Shown here: piece after piece, positions 44,624 through 52,063 of the stretch
Layout of the letters: each line of letters begins with the position of its first letter
How positions within the stretch are numbered: position 1 is the stretch's first letter
Source of the DNA: Nocardia sienata NBRC 100364
Lineage (GTDB): Bacteria > Actinomycetota > Actinomycetes > Mycobacteriales > Mycobacteriaceae
Direction: 5' to 3'
DNA length: 64,000 bases
Assembly (NCBI RefSeq): GCF_001613205.1
Contig: NZ_BDBX01000020.1
Span: 1-64,000, forward strand
Program-made: the position numbers and the translations under genes
The notes under the pieces: generated by a model
The model's database searches: none
What the model saw: only the letters and a program-made list of their open reading frames with translations
Told to the model about the DNA's origin: nothing

Positions 44624-45341
44624 GTTCAGACCCTTCCGCGAACAATGCGCCCAGCGACGACGATATCGGGGTTGCGCCGACGAGCCGCAATCCTTCCCAG
44701 ATGGTGACCTGGTTCGCGGTGAGCACCGGTTTGCCCAGCGCTTCTTCCAGCCGCGGCAGTACCTCGAGCGTGTGCATGGCGGTATCGGGGATCAGTAGTG
44801 CCTGCGCGTCGGGGTGGTCGTTCGCGACGGCGAGTTCGAGTACCTGCTCGCCGGTGAGCGTGCCGACCTCCGCCGCGGTTTCGATACCCGCGCTCCGGAA
44901 CGCGACGACCTCGATCCCGGCGTCGGCCAGGAAATCGGCGAACAGCCGTGCGACCTCGTCCGGGTAGCTCGCCGCCACCGCCACCTTGCGCACACCGAGC
45001 GCTCGGGCCGCCGAGACGAAGGCCCAGCTGGTGCTGGAGGCGGGTACGCCCGCGGCGTCCGCCAGCCCGCGAACCTGTTCGCGGGCCCCGTCCGGGCCGA
45101 AGACGAAACTGCCCGAGGTGCAGGCCCAGACGACCGCGTCGGGTTGCCGGGCGGCGAGCTGCTCGGCTCCGTGCCGGAGTTTGTCCGGGCTGCCCAGATC
45201 CAGCAACTCGGGGATCGCGTGCAGGTCGGTGCCATAGATATGGGCCACCGGCAGCCGGACGCCGAGCAGCGTTTCCGCGCGTGGGTAGTCGTCCTCGGCG
45301 GCGTGGTCGGGATAGATGAAACCGATCGTGGGTGCCGTCAT
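44610..45341 (-). CDS. Maleate isomerase/Asp-Glu racemase family protein lacking the second catalytic Cys
   Basis: 243 residues. The fold is recognisable from TIGFIYPDHAAEDDYPRAE, VVWACTSGSFVFGPD with Cys74, TSWAFVSAARALGVRKVAVAASYPDEV and VLTANQVTIWEGLRL. At the position of the second catalytic cysteine (FVSCTNLPT in its neighbour) it has LLIPDTAMHT, so Asp186 replaces Cys. Two-cysteine members catalyse isomerisation or racemisation; arylmalonate decarboxylase works with a single Cys. Altered chemistry is therefore likely. The ATG at 45341 has GGAG upstream. It lies between its paralogue and the GntR gene, overlapping the latter. Confidence 0.8.
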   Translation of the reverse strand: MTAPTIGFIYPDHAAEDDYPRAETLLGVRLPVAHIYGTDLHAIPELLDLGSPDKLRHGAEQLAARQPDAVVWACTSGSFVFGPDGAREQVRGLADAAGVPASSTSWAFVSAARALGVRKVAVAASYPDEVARLFADFLADAGIEVVAFRSAGIETAAEVGTLTGEQVLELAVANDHPDAQALLIPDTAMHTLEVLPRLEEALGKPVLTANQVTIWEGLRLVGATPISSSLGALFAEGSEHVGG

Positions 45342-45385
45342 GGGTTCTCCGTTCCTGGATCGGGTTCTGCCGGGGTCCGGCATGG

Positions 45386-46126
45386 TCAGAACACCTCCAG
45401 CAGCCATCGGCCGGGGCCCATCATGGGCAGTTTCATCCGGCCGAGACAGGCCCACATGGTGAGCTGGTTGGCGGTGAGAATCGGCTTGCCCAACGCCTTT
45501 TCCAGAGGTTCGATGATGTCGTAGGTGGGCAGGTTGGTGCAGCTGACGAAAATGGCCTCGGCCTGTGGGTCGTCGGCGCCGATGATCCGTTCGGCGATGG
45601 TGCGGTAGTTGACTTTCCAGATACCGCCGCCCAGGCCCAGGTGTTCGGAACGGACCACTGTGCACCCGGCCTCGTCGAGGAAATCGCGCAGTTTGCCGGT
45701 GAGCACTTCGTCGTAGGGGGTCATGATCGAGATCCGGCCGATGTCGAGATGGCGGACGGCCTCGAGCAGCGCGCCGGAGGTGGTGACGGCGTTCGCGGCC
45801 CCGGCGCGGCAGATGGTGTCGCGCAGCGAGCGTTCGTAGTCGATGCCCTTGATGAAACTGCCCGAGGTACACAGATAGGCGACGACCTCGGGTTCGACAT
45901 GCAGCACATTGCGCGTGGCTGCGGTCAGATGCACCGCGTCGGAGACCAGTTCGGCCATGGCCAGCGAGACCGGCACCGGTTCGTACGGTGTCCGGGCCAG
46001 GTGCAGGCTCACCTCCAGCGGTGCCCAGCGCCAGAGTTCGCGCTCGAGCGCCAGATCGAACGGTGCGATGACACCGATGCCCCGCTGCGCGACCGGGCCC
46101 TCCATATCGGGAAAATCGAACTCCAC
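45386..46126 (-). CDS. Maleate cis-trans isomerase/Asp-Glu racemase family protein with both Cys
   Basis: 246 residues. Both family cysteines are present: Cys86 in VVAYLCTSGSFIKGID and Cys196 in AIFVSCTNLPTYDII. Other family segments are RGIGVIAPFDLALERELWRW at the start, RISIMTPYDEVLTGKLRDFL and KPILTANQLTMWACL. Maleate isomerases of this family form a covalent succinyl-Cys intermediate and give fumarate. The GTG at 46126 follows GAGAGGGG; a longer frame to 46201 runs into the promoter. It is the first gene of the minus-strand operon driven by the TTGACA-N16-TATGAT promoter, 44 bases ahead of its paralogue. Confidence 0.85.
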   Translation of the reverse strand: MEFDFPDMEGPVAQRGIGVIAPFDLALERELWRWAPLEVSLHLARTPYEPVPVSLAMAELVSDAVHLTAATRNVLHVEPEVVAYLCTSGSFIKGIDYERSLRDTICRAGAANAVTTSGALLEAVRHLDIGRISIMTPYDEVLTGKLRDFLDEAGCTVVRSEHLGLGGGIWKVNYRTIAERIIGADDPQAEAIFVSCTNLPTYDIIEPLEKALGKPILTANQLTMWACLGRMKLPMMGPGRWLLEVF

Positions 46127-46173
46127 TGCGGCCCCTCTCGCACTCAGCCGGGAAGACCTCCGAGAACGATCGG

Positions 46174-46185
46174 ATTGTTGACAAT
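46174..46185. promoter_or_regulatory. Operator ATTGT-TG-ACAAT for the FCD-type GntR regulator
   Basis: A dyad with perfect 5-base arms and a 2-base centre. It lies over the minus-strand -10/start-point region and over the plus-strand -35, so one bound dimer would block both promoters. Fifteen bases around it, CGGATTGTTGACAAT, recur exactly at 50959-50973 upstream of the aminotransferase gene. Confidence 0.7.
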
Positions 46186-46211
46186 CATACGATGTGACCA
46201 TACCGTGTCAA
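46178..46211. promoter_or_regulatory. Overlapping divergent promoters of the catabolic cluster
   Basis: Plus strand: TTGACA (46178-46183), 17-base spacer, TACCGT (46201-46206), then six bases to the ATG at 46213, a leaderless arrangement. Minus strand: TTGACA (46211 to 46206), 16-base spacer, TATGAT (46189 to 46184), with a leader of about 50 bases to the GTG at 46126. The two promoters occupy the same 34 bases. Confidence 0.7.
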
Positions 46212-46212
46212 T

Positions 46213-47178
46213 ATGGAATCGGGACCGATTGTCACCGTTGTGCACAGTGGCCGTCCGCCCGATCCGGCCCTCATGGCGCCGGTGAGTGCGCGGGCCACTG
46301 TGCGGTACACCGACTCCGCCGGATTGGCGGACGCGCTACCCGGCGCCCAGGTGCTCTTCGTCCACGACTTCCAGACGCGCGCGCTACCCGCCGCGTGGCC
46401 GGCGGCCGATCGGCTGCAGTGGATCCATGTCGCCGCGACCGGTGTCGATACCGTGCTGTTCCCCGAAGTGTGCGCAAGCGACGTGGTCGTCACCAACACC
46501 CGGGGCGTTTTCGACACCGCGATCGCCGAGTACGTCCTCGGACAGATCCTCGACTTCGCCAAGGATCTCACCGGCTCTCACCGCTTACAGCAGCAACAGA
46601 TTTGGCAGCACCGCGAATCCGAGCGTATCGCGGGCGCCACCGCGCTCGTCGTCGGCACCGGGGCGATCGGCCGGGCCATCGCCGGACTGCTGCGCGCCAC
46701 CGGGATGCGGGTACGCGCGGTCGGTCGCCGGGCTCGCCACGCCGATCCGGATTTCGGCGTCGTGACCACCGATCTCTACTCCGAATTGCCCTGTGCCGAT
46801 TATGTGATCGCCATCGCCCCGCTCACCGACCGCACCCGGCATATGTTCGATGCCCGCGCGTTCGGCGCCATGAAACCCCACGCCCGCTTCATCAATGTGG
46901 GCCGCGGCGAACTCGTGGTGACCGACGACCTGGTCGCCGCCCTGCGTTCGGGTGGAATCGCCGGCGCCGCGCTGGACGTGGTGGACCCGGAACCGCTACC
47001 GTCCGGCCATCCGCTGTGGACCCTGCCCACCGCGCGGATCACACCGCACAATTCCGGTGACTTCATCGGCTGGCGCGCCGAGATGGTTTCCGCGTTCGCC
47101 GCCAACTTCGACCGCTGGTCGACCGGCCGTCCGCTGGACAATGTCGTCGACAAAACGCTCGGGTACGTGCCCGGCTGA
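46213..47178 (+). CDS. D-2-hydroxyacid dehydrogenase (NAD-dependent)
   Basis: 321 residues. NAD-binding motif ALVVGTGAIGRAIAGLLRATGM, catalytic Arg in FINVGRGELVVTDDLVAAL, Glu in LDVVDPEPLPSGHPLW and His in ARITPHNSGD match the family's Arg-Glu-His relay. VAATGVDTVLFPEVCASDVVVTNTRGVFDTAIAEYVL is the usual hinge region. It would interconvert a 2-oxoacid and a D-2-hydroxyacid. There is no ribosome binding site; the ATG lies six bases after a -10 element. It is divergent from the isomerase operon and 13 bases before the amidase gene. Confidence 0.9.
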   Translation: MESGPIVTVVHSGRPPDPALMAPVSARATVRYTDSAGLADALPGAQVLFVHDFQTRALPAAWPAADRLQWIHVAATGVDTVLFPEVCASDVVVTNTRGVFDTAIAEYVLGQILDFAKDLTGSHRLQQQQIWQHRESERIAGATALVVGTGAIGRAIAGLLRATGMRVRAVGRRARHADPDFGVVTTDLYSELPCADYVIAIAPLTDRTRHMFDARAFGAMKPHARFINVGRGELVVTDDLVAALRSGGIAGAALDVVDPEPLPSGHPLWTLPTARITPHNSGDFIGWRAEMVSAFAANFDRWSTGRPLDNVVDKTLGYVPG

Positions 47179-47191
47179 AGGAGGGCCCAAG

Positions 47192-48595
47192 ATGAGCCGA
47201 CCCGAGACCCCGCGACCGACCGACCCTGTCGAGATGACCGCGGTGGAACTGGTCTCGGCCTATGCCGCCGGGACGCTGTCCCCGGTCGAAGCGACCGAGG
47301 CCGTACTCGCGGCCATCGCCGCCCGCGATGCCGATATCAACGCCTATTGTCTCGTCGATCCCGACCGGGCGTTGGTGCAGGCCAAGGAATCAGAGGCCCG
47401 CTGGCAATCCGGGCACGTCCGCGGCCTGCTCGACGGTGTACCGATCTCGATCAAAGACATCTTCCTCACCGAGGACTGGCCCACCCGGCGCGGCTCGCTA
47501 AGCATCGGCCCGGAGGGTCCGTGGCCGGTGGACAGTCCTGTCGCCGCGCGGGTGCGGGAGGACGGGATGGTGATGGTCGGGAAGACGACCACACCCGAGA
47601 TCGCCTGGAAGGGCGTGACGGACAGTCCGCTCACCGGGATCACCCGCAACCCCGTCGACCCCACCCGGACCGCGGGCGGATCCTCCGGCGGTAGCGCCGC
47701 GGCGGTCGCCGCCGGGATGGGTCCGGTTTCGGTGGGTACCGACGGCGGCGGCAGCGTGCGCATCCCGGCCGCGTTCTGCGGCATCGTCGGATTCAAACCC
47801 ACCCACGGCCGCATCCCGCTGTATCCGGCCAGCCCTTTCGGCCCGCTCGCCCACGGCGGGCCGCTGACCCGCACGGTCGAGGACGCGGCACTGCTGCTCG
47901 ATATTCTCTCCCTCCAGGATCCACGCGATCCCACCGCGCTCGCGCCCACGCTGACCACCTTCCGCGGCCAGATCCAGCGCGATGTCCGTGGCGTGACCGC
48001 CGCCTATTCGCCGACGCTGGGCTACGTGCGGCCAGATCCGGAAGTCGAGGCGATCGTGTCGGGGGCCGTGGACGCACTCGAGACCGCCGGGCTGCGTGTC
48101 TCGGTCACCGACCCCGGTTTCCCCGACCCGCGCGACGCCTTCGACGTGATGTGGGCCGCGGGGGCCGCGGCGATGCTGGCGACCTTCCCGGCGGGTGCGC
48201 GCGAGAACGCCGACCCCGGCCTGCGTCGGGTCTGGGAACACGGTGAAACCCTCACCGCGACCGACTATCTCGACGCCCGCGCGGTGGCCGCCCAGGTGGC
48301 GATCACCATGGGGACGTTCCACACCGCCTACGACATTCTCCTCACGCCCACGGTGCCGATCACTGCGTTCGAAGCCGGCCATGACGTGCCACCCGGCAGC
48401 GATATGTCGGATTGGCCGGATTGGACGCCCTACACCTACCCGTTCAATCTCACCCAGCAGCCCGCGCTCAGCATTCCGGCCGGGCGAACGCGCGACGGTA
48501 TGCCGGTGGGGTTGCAGATCGTCGGCCCCCGGCACTCCGATGATCTGGTTCTCGCGGTAGGGCGGTTCGCGGAGGCGGTGTTGTCCGCGCGCTGA
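47192..48595 (+). CDS. Amidase (amidase-signature family)
   Basis: 467 residues. The Ser-cisSer-Lys triad is present: Lys in GVPISIKDIFLTEDWPT, cis-Ser in TAGGSSGGSAAAVAAGM and the nucleophile Ser in GTDGGGSVRIPAAFCGIVGFKPTHG. Family segments follow to PFNLTQQPALSIPAGRTRDGMPVGLQIVGPRHSD. It hydrolyses a carboxamide to acid and ammonia; the best guess from context is an amide of a dicarboxylate or hydroxyacid. The ATG at 47192 has GGAGGG upstream and is in the same unit as the dehydrogenase. Confidence 0.92.
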   Translation: MSRPETPRPTDPVEMTAVELVSAYAAGTLSPVEATEAVLAAIAARDADINAYCLVDPDRALVQAKESEARWQSGHVRGLLDGVPISIKDIFLTEDWPTRRGSLSIGPEGPWPVDSPVAARVREDGMVMVGKTTTPEIAWKGVTDSPLTGITRNPVDPTRTAGGSSGGSAAAVAAGMGPVSVGTDGGGSVRIPAAFCGIVGFKPTHGRIPLYPASPFGPLAHGGPLTRTVEDAALLLDILSLQDPRDPTALAPTLTTFRGQIQRDVRGVTAAYSPTLGYVRPDPEVEAIVSGAVDALETAGLRVSVTDPGFPDPRDAFDVMWAAGAAAMLATFPAGARENADPGLRRVWEHGETLTATDYLDARAVAAQVAITMGTFHTAYDILLTPTVPITAFEAGHDVPPGSDMSDWPDWTPYTYPFNLTQQPALSIPAGRTRDGMPVGLQIVGPRHSDDLVLAVGRFAEAVLSAR

Positions 48596-49055
48596 ACGAG
48601 CAGGCCGCGATATGCCGTGCCGATCATTCTGGTGCGGTCGAGCCACTATGGCGATTATCGCAGCGATGCGACCAGTGTGAGCAACCCTGTGGCCAGGGCT
48701 CTGGTCGAGATCAGGCGCTCTTCGACCCGCTTGACCAGGAGTGAGTCCGAAGGCTTCGCCGATATGGGCACGGGTGCGTCCGAGTTCGTCCTGCGGGGGC
48801 CGGGCGAGAAGACGGAGCGGCACCGGACGACGTGGACTTCCCGTCCCCGAGTGAACTCGCCGCACTGGTCGGCGACGATCCCGGCCTCGGAAAGACTCCG
48901 ATGGCGGGATCGACCTGGCACGGGGTGAAGCTGCTCGGGTGAGGCGGGCAGTCCACCCGGGCGTTGTCTTCGACCGAGTTCACGCTGCTGCGGTATTTCA
49001 TGGTGAACGCGGGCACGGTGCTGCCCCTGATATGTACCGTCCGCGCGCTCGGTGC
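48596..49055. other. Gene-poor stretch between amidase and DUF3830 genes
   Basis: Roughly 460 bases without a supported gene. Short frames on both strands have no recognisable domain. A small remnant of a response regulator lies at its right end. The composition is less regular than in coding neighbours, which suggests decayed DNA. Confidence 0.5.
48952..49023 (+). pseudogene. Fragment of an OmpR-type response regulator DNA-binding domain
   Basis: The frame reads TRALSSTEFTLLRYFMVNAGTVL, matching the start of the winged-helix domain of OmpR/PhoB regulators (consensus LSPTEFxLLRYFMxNxGxVLS). It stops matching at once on both sides: a stop lies upstream at 48941-48943, and the residues after VL do not continue into the recognition helix. 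Only about 23 codons survive. Confidence 0.5.
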
Positions 49056-49568
49056 CTAGGTGGCCTCCGGCTCTCGGGCCCGGGCGAAGGCGAGGGTTTC
49101 GCCGGCCACCCCGTGCAACCAGAGGGCGTTGCAGGCGGTGGCCAGTTCCGGCAGGCCCTCCTCGATGGTGGCGAAGACATTGCCGGGTACCCAGCCCAGA
49201 TCGCCGTTGATGAGCAGGTTGTTGCGACCGTAGAACACGGCGAGATCGGTGGCGCCCTGATCGTGGTGGGCGGTCGACCCGGGTTCGTACCCATAGGCCG
49301 GATTGCCGATCTCCCAGGGCTCGAAGTCGAACAGGCAGACATCACCCGGGATCGGGGTGACCGTGGGATTCTCCCGGCGCGGGGCGCCGGGGATCCGGGG
49401 CACCAGCGTGTACAGCTCGTTGCGAGCGTATTTGGCGTGGAAGGCATCCCCTTCCTGAGGGAGGGCCTCCCATACCGCGGCGCAGGTACGTGGCGCCTCG
49501 TCGTCGAGGAGACGGGCACGGCAGGTGAGTCCGGTCTTGGTGAGGGTGATCGTGATGTAGCGGGCCAT
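49056..49568 (-). CDS. DUF3830 (cyclophilin-like) protein
   Basis: 170 residues. ARYITITLTKTGLTCRARLLDDEAPRTCAAVWEALPQEGDAFHAKYARNELYTLVP is the family opening, with a beta-barrel cyclophilin-like pattern. It continues with NPTVTPIPGDVCLFDFEP and DLAVFYGRNNLLINGDLGWVPGNVFATIEEGL. The family has no established function; in my recollection it occurs beside amidase, hydantoinase or aminotransferase genes of catabolic operons, as here. AGGA precedes the ATG. It is transcribed after the aminotransferase gene, 58 bases downstream of its stop. Confidence 0.8.
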   Translation of the reverse strand: MARYITITLTKTGLTCRARLLDDEAPRTCAAVWEALPQEGDAFHAKYARNELYTLVPRIPGAPRRENPTVTPIPGDVCLFDFEPWEIGNPAYGYEPGSTAHHDQGATDLAVFYGRNNLLINGDLGWVPGNVFATIEEGLPELATACNALWLHGVAGETLAFARAREPEAT

Positions 49569-49626
49569 CGATCCGTCCTGGGCGTCGTACGGGTGGGGCC
49601 GGCGACGATGCCGGAGATTTCGCGGG

Positions 49627-50874
49627 TCAGCTGTCCAGTTCGGCGAGGACCTCCGACCAGATGGTCAGGGCGTCGGCGATTTGGGCTTCGGACACGATGA
49701 GCGGCGGGATCATCCGCACCACGTTCATATGGGCCCCGCAGGTCAGCAGCAACAGGCCTTTGGCGGCGGCCAGTTGCTGTGCGGCAGTGGCGGTTTCCCG
49801 GTCTGGGGTGCCGTCGGGGGTGGTGAATTCCGAGCCCACCAGCAGGCCGAGACCCCGGACGTCGCCGACGGCTTTCGTTTCGGCCGCGCGCACACCGGCC
49901 AGCAGCTGTTCACCGCGGACCGCCGCGTTCGCGACCAGCCCTTCCGACTCGATCACCTCCAGGGTGGCCAGTGCGGCCGCGCAGGCCACGGCGTTACCGC
50001 CGTAGGTGCCGCCCTGCGATCCGGGCCAGGCCTTGCCCATGAGCTCGGCCGAGGCGGCGATTCCGGAGATGGGGAAGCCGCTGGCCAGACCTTTCGCCAT
50101 GGTGATCACATCGGGGCGGACGTCGAAATGCTGATGACCGAAGAATTTTCCGGTGCGGCCGAAGCCGGTCTGGATCTCGTCGAAGACGAGCAGGATGCCG
50201 TAGCGGTCGGCGCGTTCGCGCAGCCCCTGGAAGAACTCGCGCGTGCCGGGAATGTAGCCGCCCTCGCCGAGTACCGGCTCCACGATGAACGCGGCTGTTT
50301 CCGCGGGGGAGGTGAGGGTGGCGAAGATGTAGTCGAGTTCGCGCAGCGCGAAGGCGGTGGCCTCGGCTTCGGTCCAGCCGTACCGGAAGGCGGTGGGGAA
50401 GGGCGCCACATGCACACCCGACATCAGGGGGCTGAAACCGGCCGAGAAGCGGGTGCCGGAGGTGGTCATGGTGGCGGCAGCGACGGTGCGGCCGTGGAAA
50501 CCGCCGTGGAAGACGATCACATTGGGCCGGCCGGTGGCCTGCCGGGCAAGCCGCAGTGCCGCTTCCACGGCTTCGCTACCGGAGTTGGAATAGAAGACCG
50601 AGTCGAGTCCCTCGGGCAGCACCGTGCCCAGACGTTCGGTCAGTTCCAGCATCGGGCGGTGCATCACGGTGGTGTACTGGCCGTGGATCAGCTTGCCGAC
50701 CTGTTCCTGAGCCGCCGCGACGACCCGGGGATGGCAGTGGCCCGTACTGGTGACGCCGATACCGGCGGTGAAGTCGAGAAACCGGCGGCCGTCGACGTCG
50801 TAGAGGTAGCAACCGGCGCCGTGATCGACGGTGACCGGTGTGGCCTGTTTCAGGATCGGGGAAAGTTCGGCCAT
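49627..50874 (-). CDS. Class III PLP-dependent aminotransferase
   Basis: 415 residues of the GABA/ornithine aminotransferase type. Family marks: YLYDVDGRRFLDFTAGIGVTSTGHCHPRVV, SVFYSNSGSEAVEAALRLARQATGRPNVIVFHGGFHGRT, the cofactor Asp in LLVFDEIQTGFGRTG, the PLP-Lys in VITMAKGLASGFPISG, and GGTYGGNAVACAAALATLEV. It transfers an omega- or beta-amino group to an oxoacid; the precise substrate is unknown. The ATG at 50874 follows GGGAGGCGG. The operator CGGATTGTTGACAAT lies about 90 bases upstream, linking it to the GntR regulon at 43.9-48.6 kb. Confidence 0.9.
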   Translation of the reverse strand: MAELSPILKQATPVTVDHGAGCYLYDVDGRRFLDFTAGIGVTSTGHCHPRVVAAAQEQVGKLIHGQYTTVMHRPMLELTERLGTVLPEGLDSVFYSNSGSEAVEAALRLARQATGRPNVIVFHGGFHGRTVAAATMTTSGTRFSAGFSPLMSGVHVAPFPTAFRYGWTEAEATAFALRELDYIFATLTSPAETAAFIVEPVLGEGGYIPGTREFFQGLRERADRYGILLVFDEIQTGFGRTGKFFGHQHFDVRPDVITMAKGLASGFPISGIAASAELMGKAWPGSQGGTYGGNAVACAAALATLEVIESEGLVANAAVRGEQLLAGVRAAETKAVGDVRGLGLLVGSEFTTPDGTPDRETATAAQQLAAAKGLLLLTCGAHMNVVRMIPPLIVSEAQIADALTIWSEVLAELDS

Positions 50875-50953
50875 GATGTTCCGCCTCCCGGGACAGTCGG
50901 TGCGGCGCGCCGGACCGACGGGTGTGCGAGGCCGAGTGGAAGCCACTCGGAAA

Positions 50954-50973
50954 ATTGTCGGATTGTTGACAAT
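50954..50973. promoter_or_regulatory. Second ATTGT-TG-ACAAT operator, with an extra half-site
   Basis: The dyad at 50962-50973 is identical to that at 46174-46185, and the three bases before it (CGG) also match. A further ATTGTC half-site at 50954-50959 sits next to it. The minus-strand core promoter of the aminotransferase is not obvious, but the site is about 90 bases before its start, the right place for a repressor. Confidence 0.65.
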
Positions 50974-51124
50974 ATGAATAGCACGGCGGCGCTGCCCGCG
51001 GCAATGGTTACGCCGTGCGCGTCGGTTGTCTATCTCCTCCGCCGGCCTGTCGTGGTCCCGGCGTGTCGCACGGCGATCCACTCTGTGCGCCCCGGTCGTC
51101 CGGTGGGGCCGGGGCGCGCCCTGA

Positions 51125-51850
51125 TCACTCTCGGAGCCAGATGGCCTCGGCGGCGATACTGCCCAGATCTGTCACCGATTCCTCACGCCCGATCCGCACC
51201 GCGATGGTGCCCGCGAAATCTCGCCGCTCCACCACGACGATCACCGTGTCCAGGGAGATGCCCACCGAATCGAAATACCGCAGCATCTCCGGATCGGAAT
51301 CGGAGATACGGGCCACCCGACCCGACTCGCCGGCCTCGAAATCGATCAACCGGCGCGCGGGCGGAGTGGGCACCGCACCGTCCACCGACGGGATCGGGTC
51401 GCCGTGCGGATCCCGGTCCGGGAAACCGAGTTTCGCGTCGATCCGGGCCATCAGCAGATCCGAGACCGCGTGTTCGAGGATCTCCGCCTCGTCGTGCACC
51501 TCGTCCCAGCCGTAACCCAGCTCGCTCACCAGGAAGGTTTCGATCAGGCGGTGCCGGCGCACCATATCGATGGCGGCGCGGCGGCCCTCCTCGGTGAGGG
51601 TGATGGATCCGTAGCGGGCGTGCTCGACCAGGCCCTGGTCCGATAGTTTGCGCACGGCCTCCGACACCGTCGACGCGGAAACGCCGATCCGCTCGGCGAG
51701 CAGTTTGGTGCTCACCCGTTCTTGTGACCACTCCTGGGCGGTCCAGATGACTTTCAGATAGTCCTGGGCCACCGACGACAGCCCCGGAGCGACCGATTCC
51801 CCGGCGTCGGCGAGGTCCCGTCGGGTGGCGATATCTCGTTTTCCGGGCAC
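51125..51850 (-). CDS. DtxR/MntR-family metal-dependent regulator (SirR-like)
   Basis: About 241 residues. The N-terminal winged helix reads SSVAQDYLKVIWTAQEWSQERVSTKLLAERIGVSASTVSEAVRKLSDQGLVEHARYGSITLT; the dimerisation and metal domain has RRHRLIETFLVSELGYGWDEVHDEAEILEHAVSDLLMARID, with Glu and His ligands of the primary site. The C-terminal FeoA-like SH3 domain follows (VARISDSDPEMLRYFDSVGISLD). It corresponds to Rv2788 and should repress metal uptake when Mn or Fe is sufficient. TAAGCT (51863 to 51858) ends seven bases before the GTG at 51850; an ATG at 51868 adds six residues and is the alternative start. Confidence 0.9.
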   Translation of the reverse strand: MPGKRDIATRRDLADAGESVAPGLSSVAQDYLKVIWTAQEWSQERVSTKLLAERIGVSASTVSEAVRKLSDQGLVEHARYGSITLTEEGRRAAIDMVRRHRLIETFLVSELGYGWDEVHDEAEILEHAVSDLLMARIDAKLGFPDRDPHGDPIPSVDGAVPTPPARRLIDFEAGESGRVARISDSDPEMLRYFDSVGISLDTVIVVVERRDFAGTIAVRIGREESVTDLGSIAAEAIWLRE

Positions 51851-52046
51851 AATCACGAGCTTAAGCATTCCCTGGGCGATCTACCTAGATGGCGCTGTCG
51901 GGCGGAGTCCATCCATAGCCGGCGCATGGCCGGAGCGCAAGCGAAGGTACCCACCGTGCGCAGTCTCCGGGAAACCCGGCGTTCGCCCGGATGTTGCGCA
52001 GTCGAACACCGGTCGCACCCGAATACGGTACGGCCGCATGTTTGCG

Positions 52047-52063
52047 TAGGCTTGGCGTCTGTG
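52047..52063 (+). promoter_or_regulatory. -10 element TAGGCT with leaderless GTG of ribF
   Basis: TAGGCT (52047-52052), eight bases, then GTG at 52061. A ribosome binding site is lacking. Confidence 0.5.
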
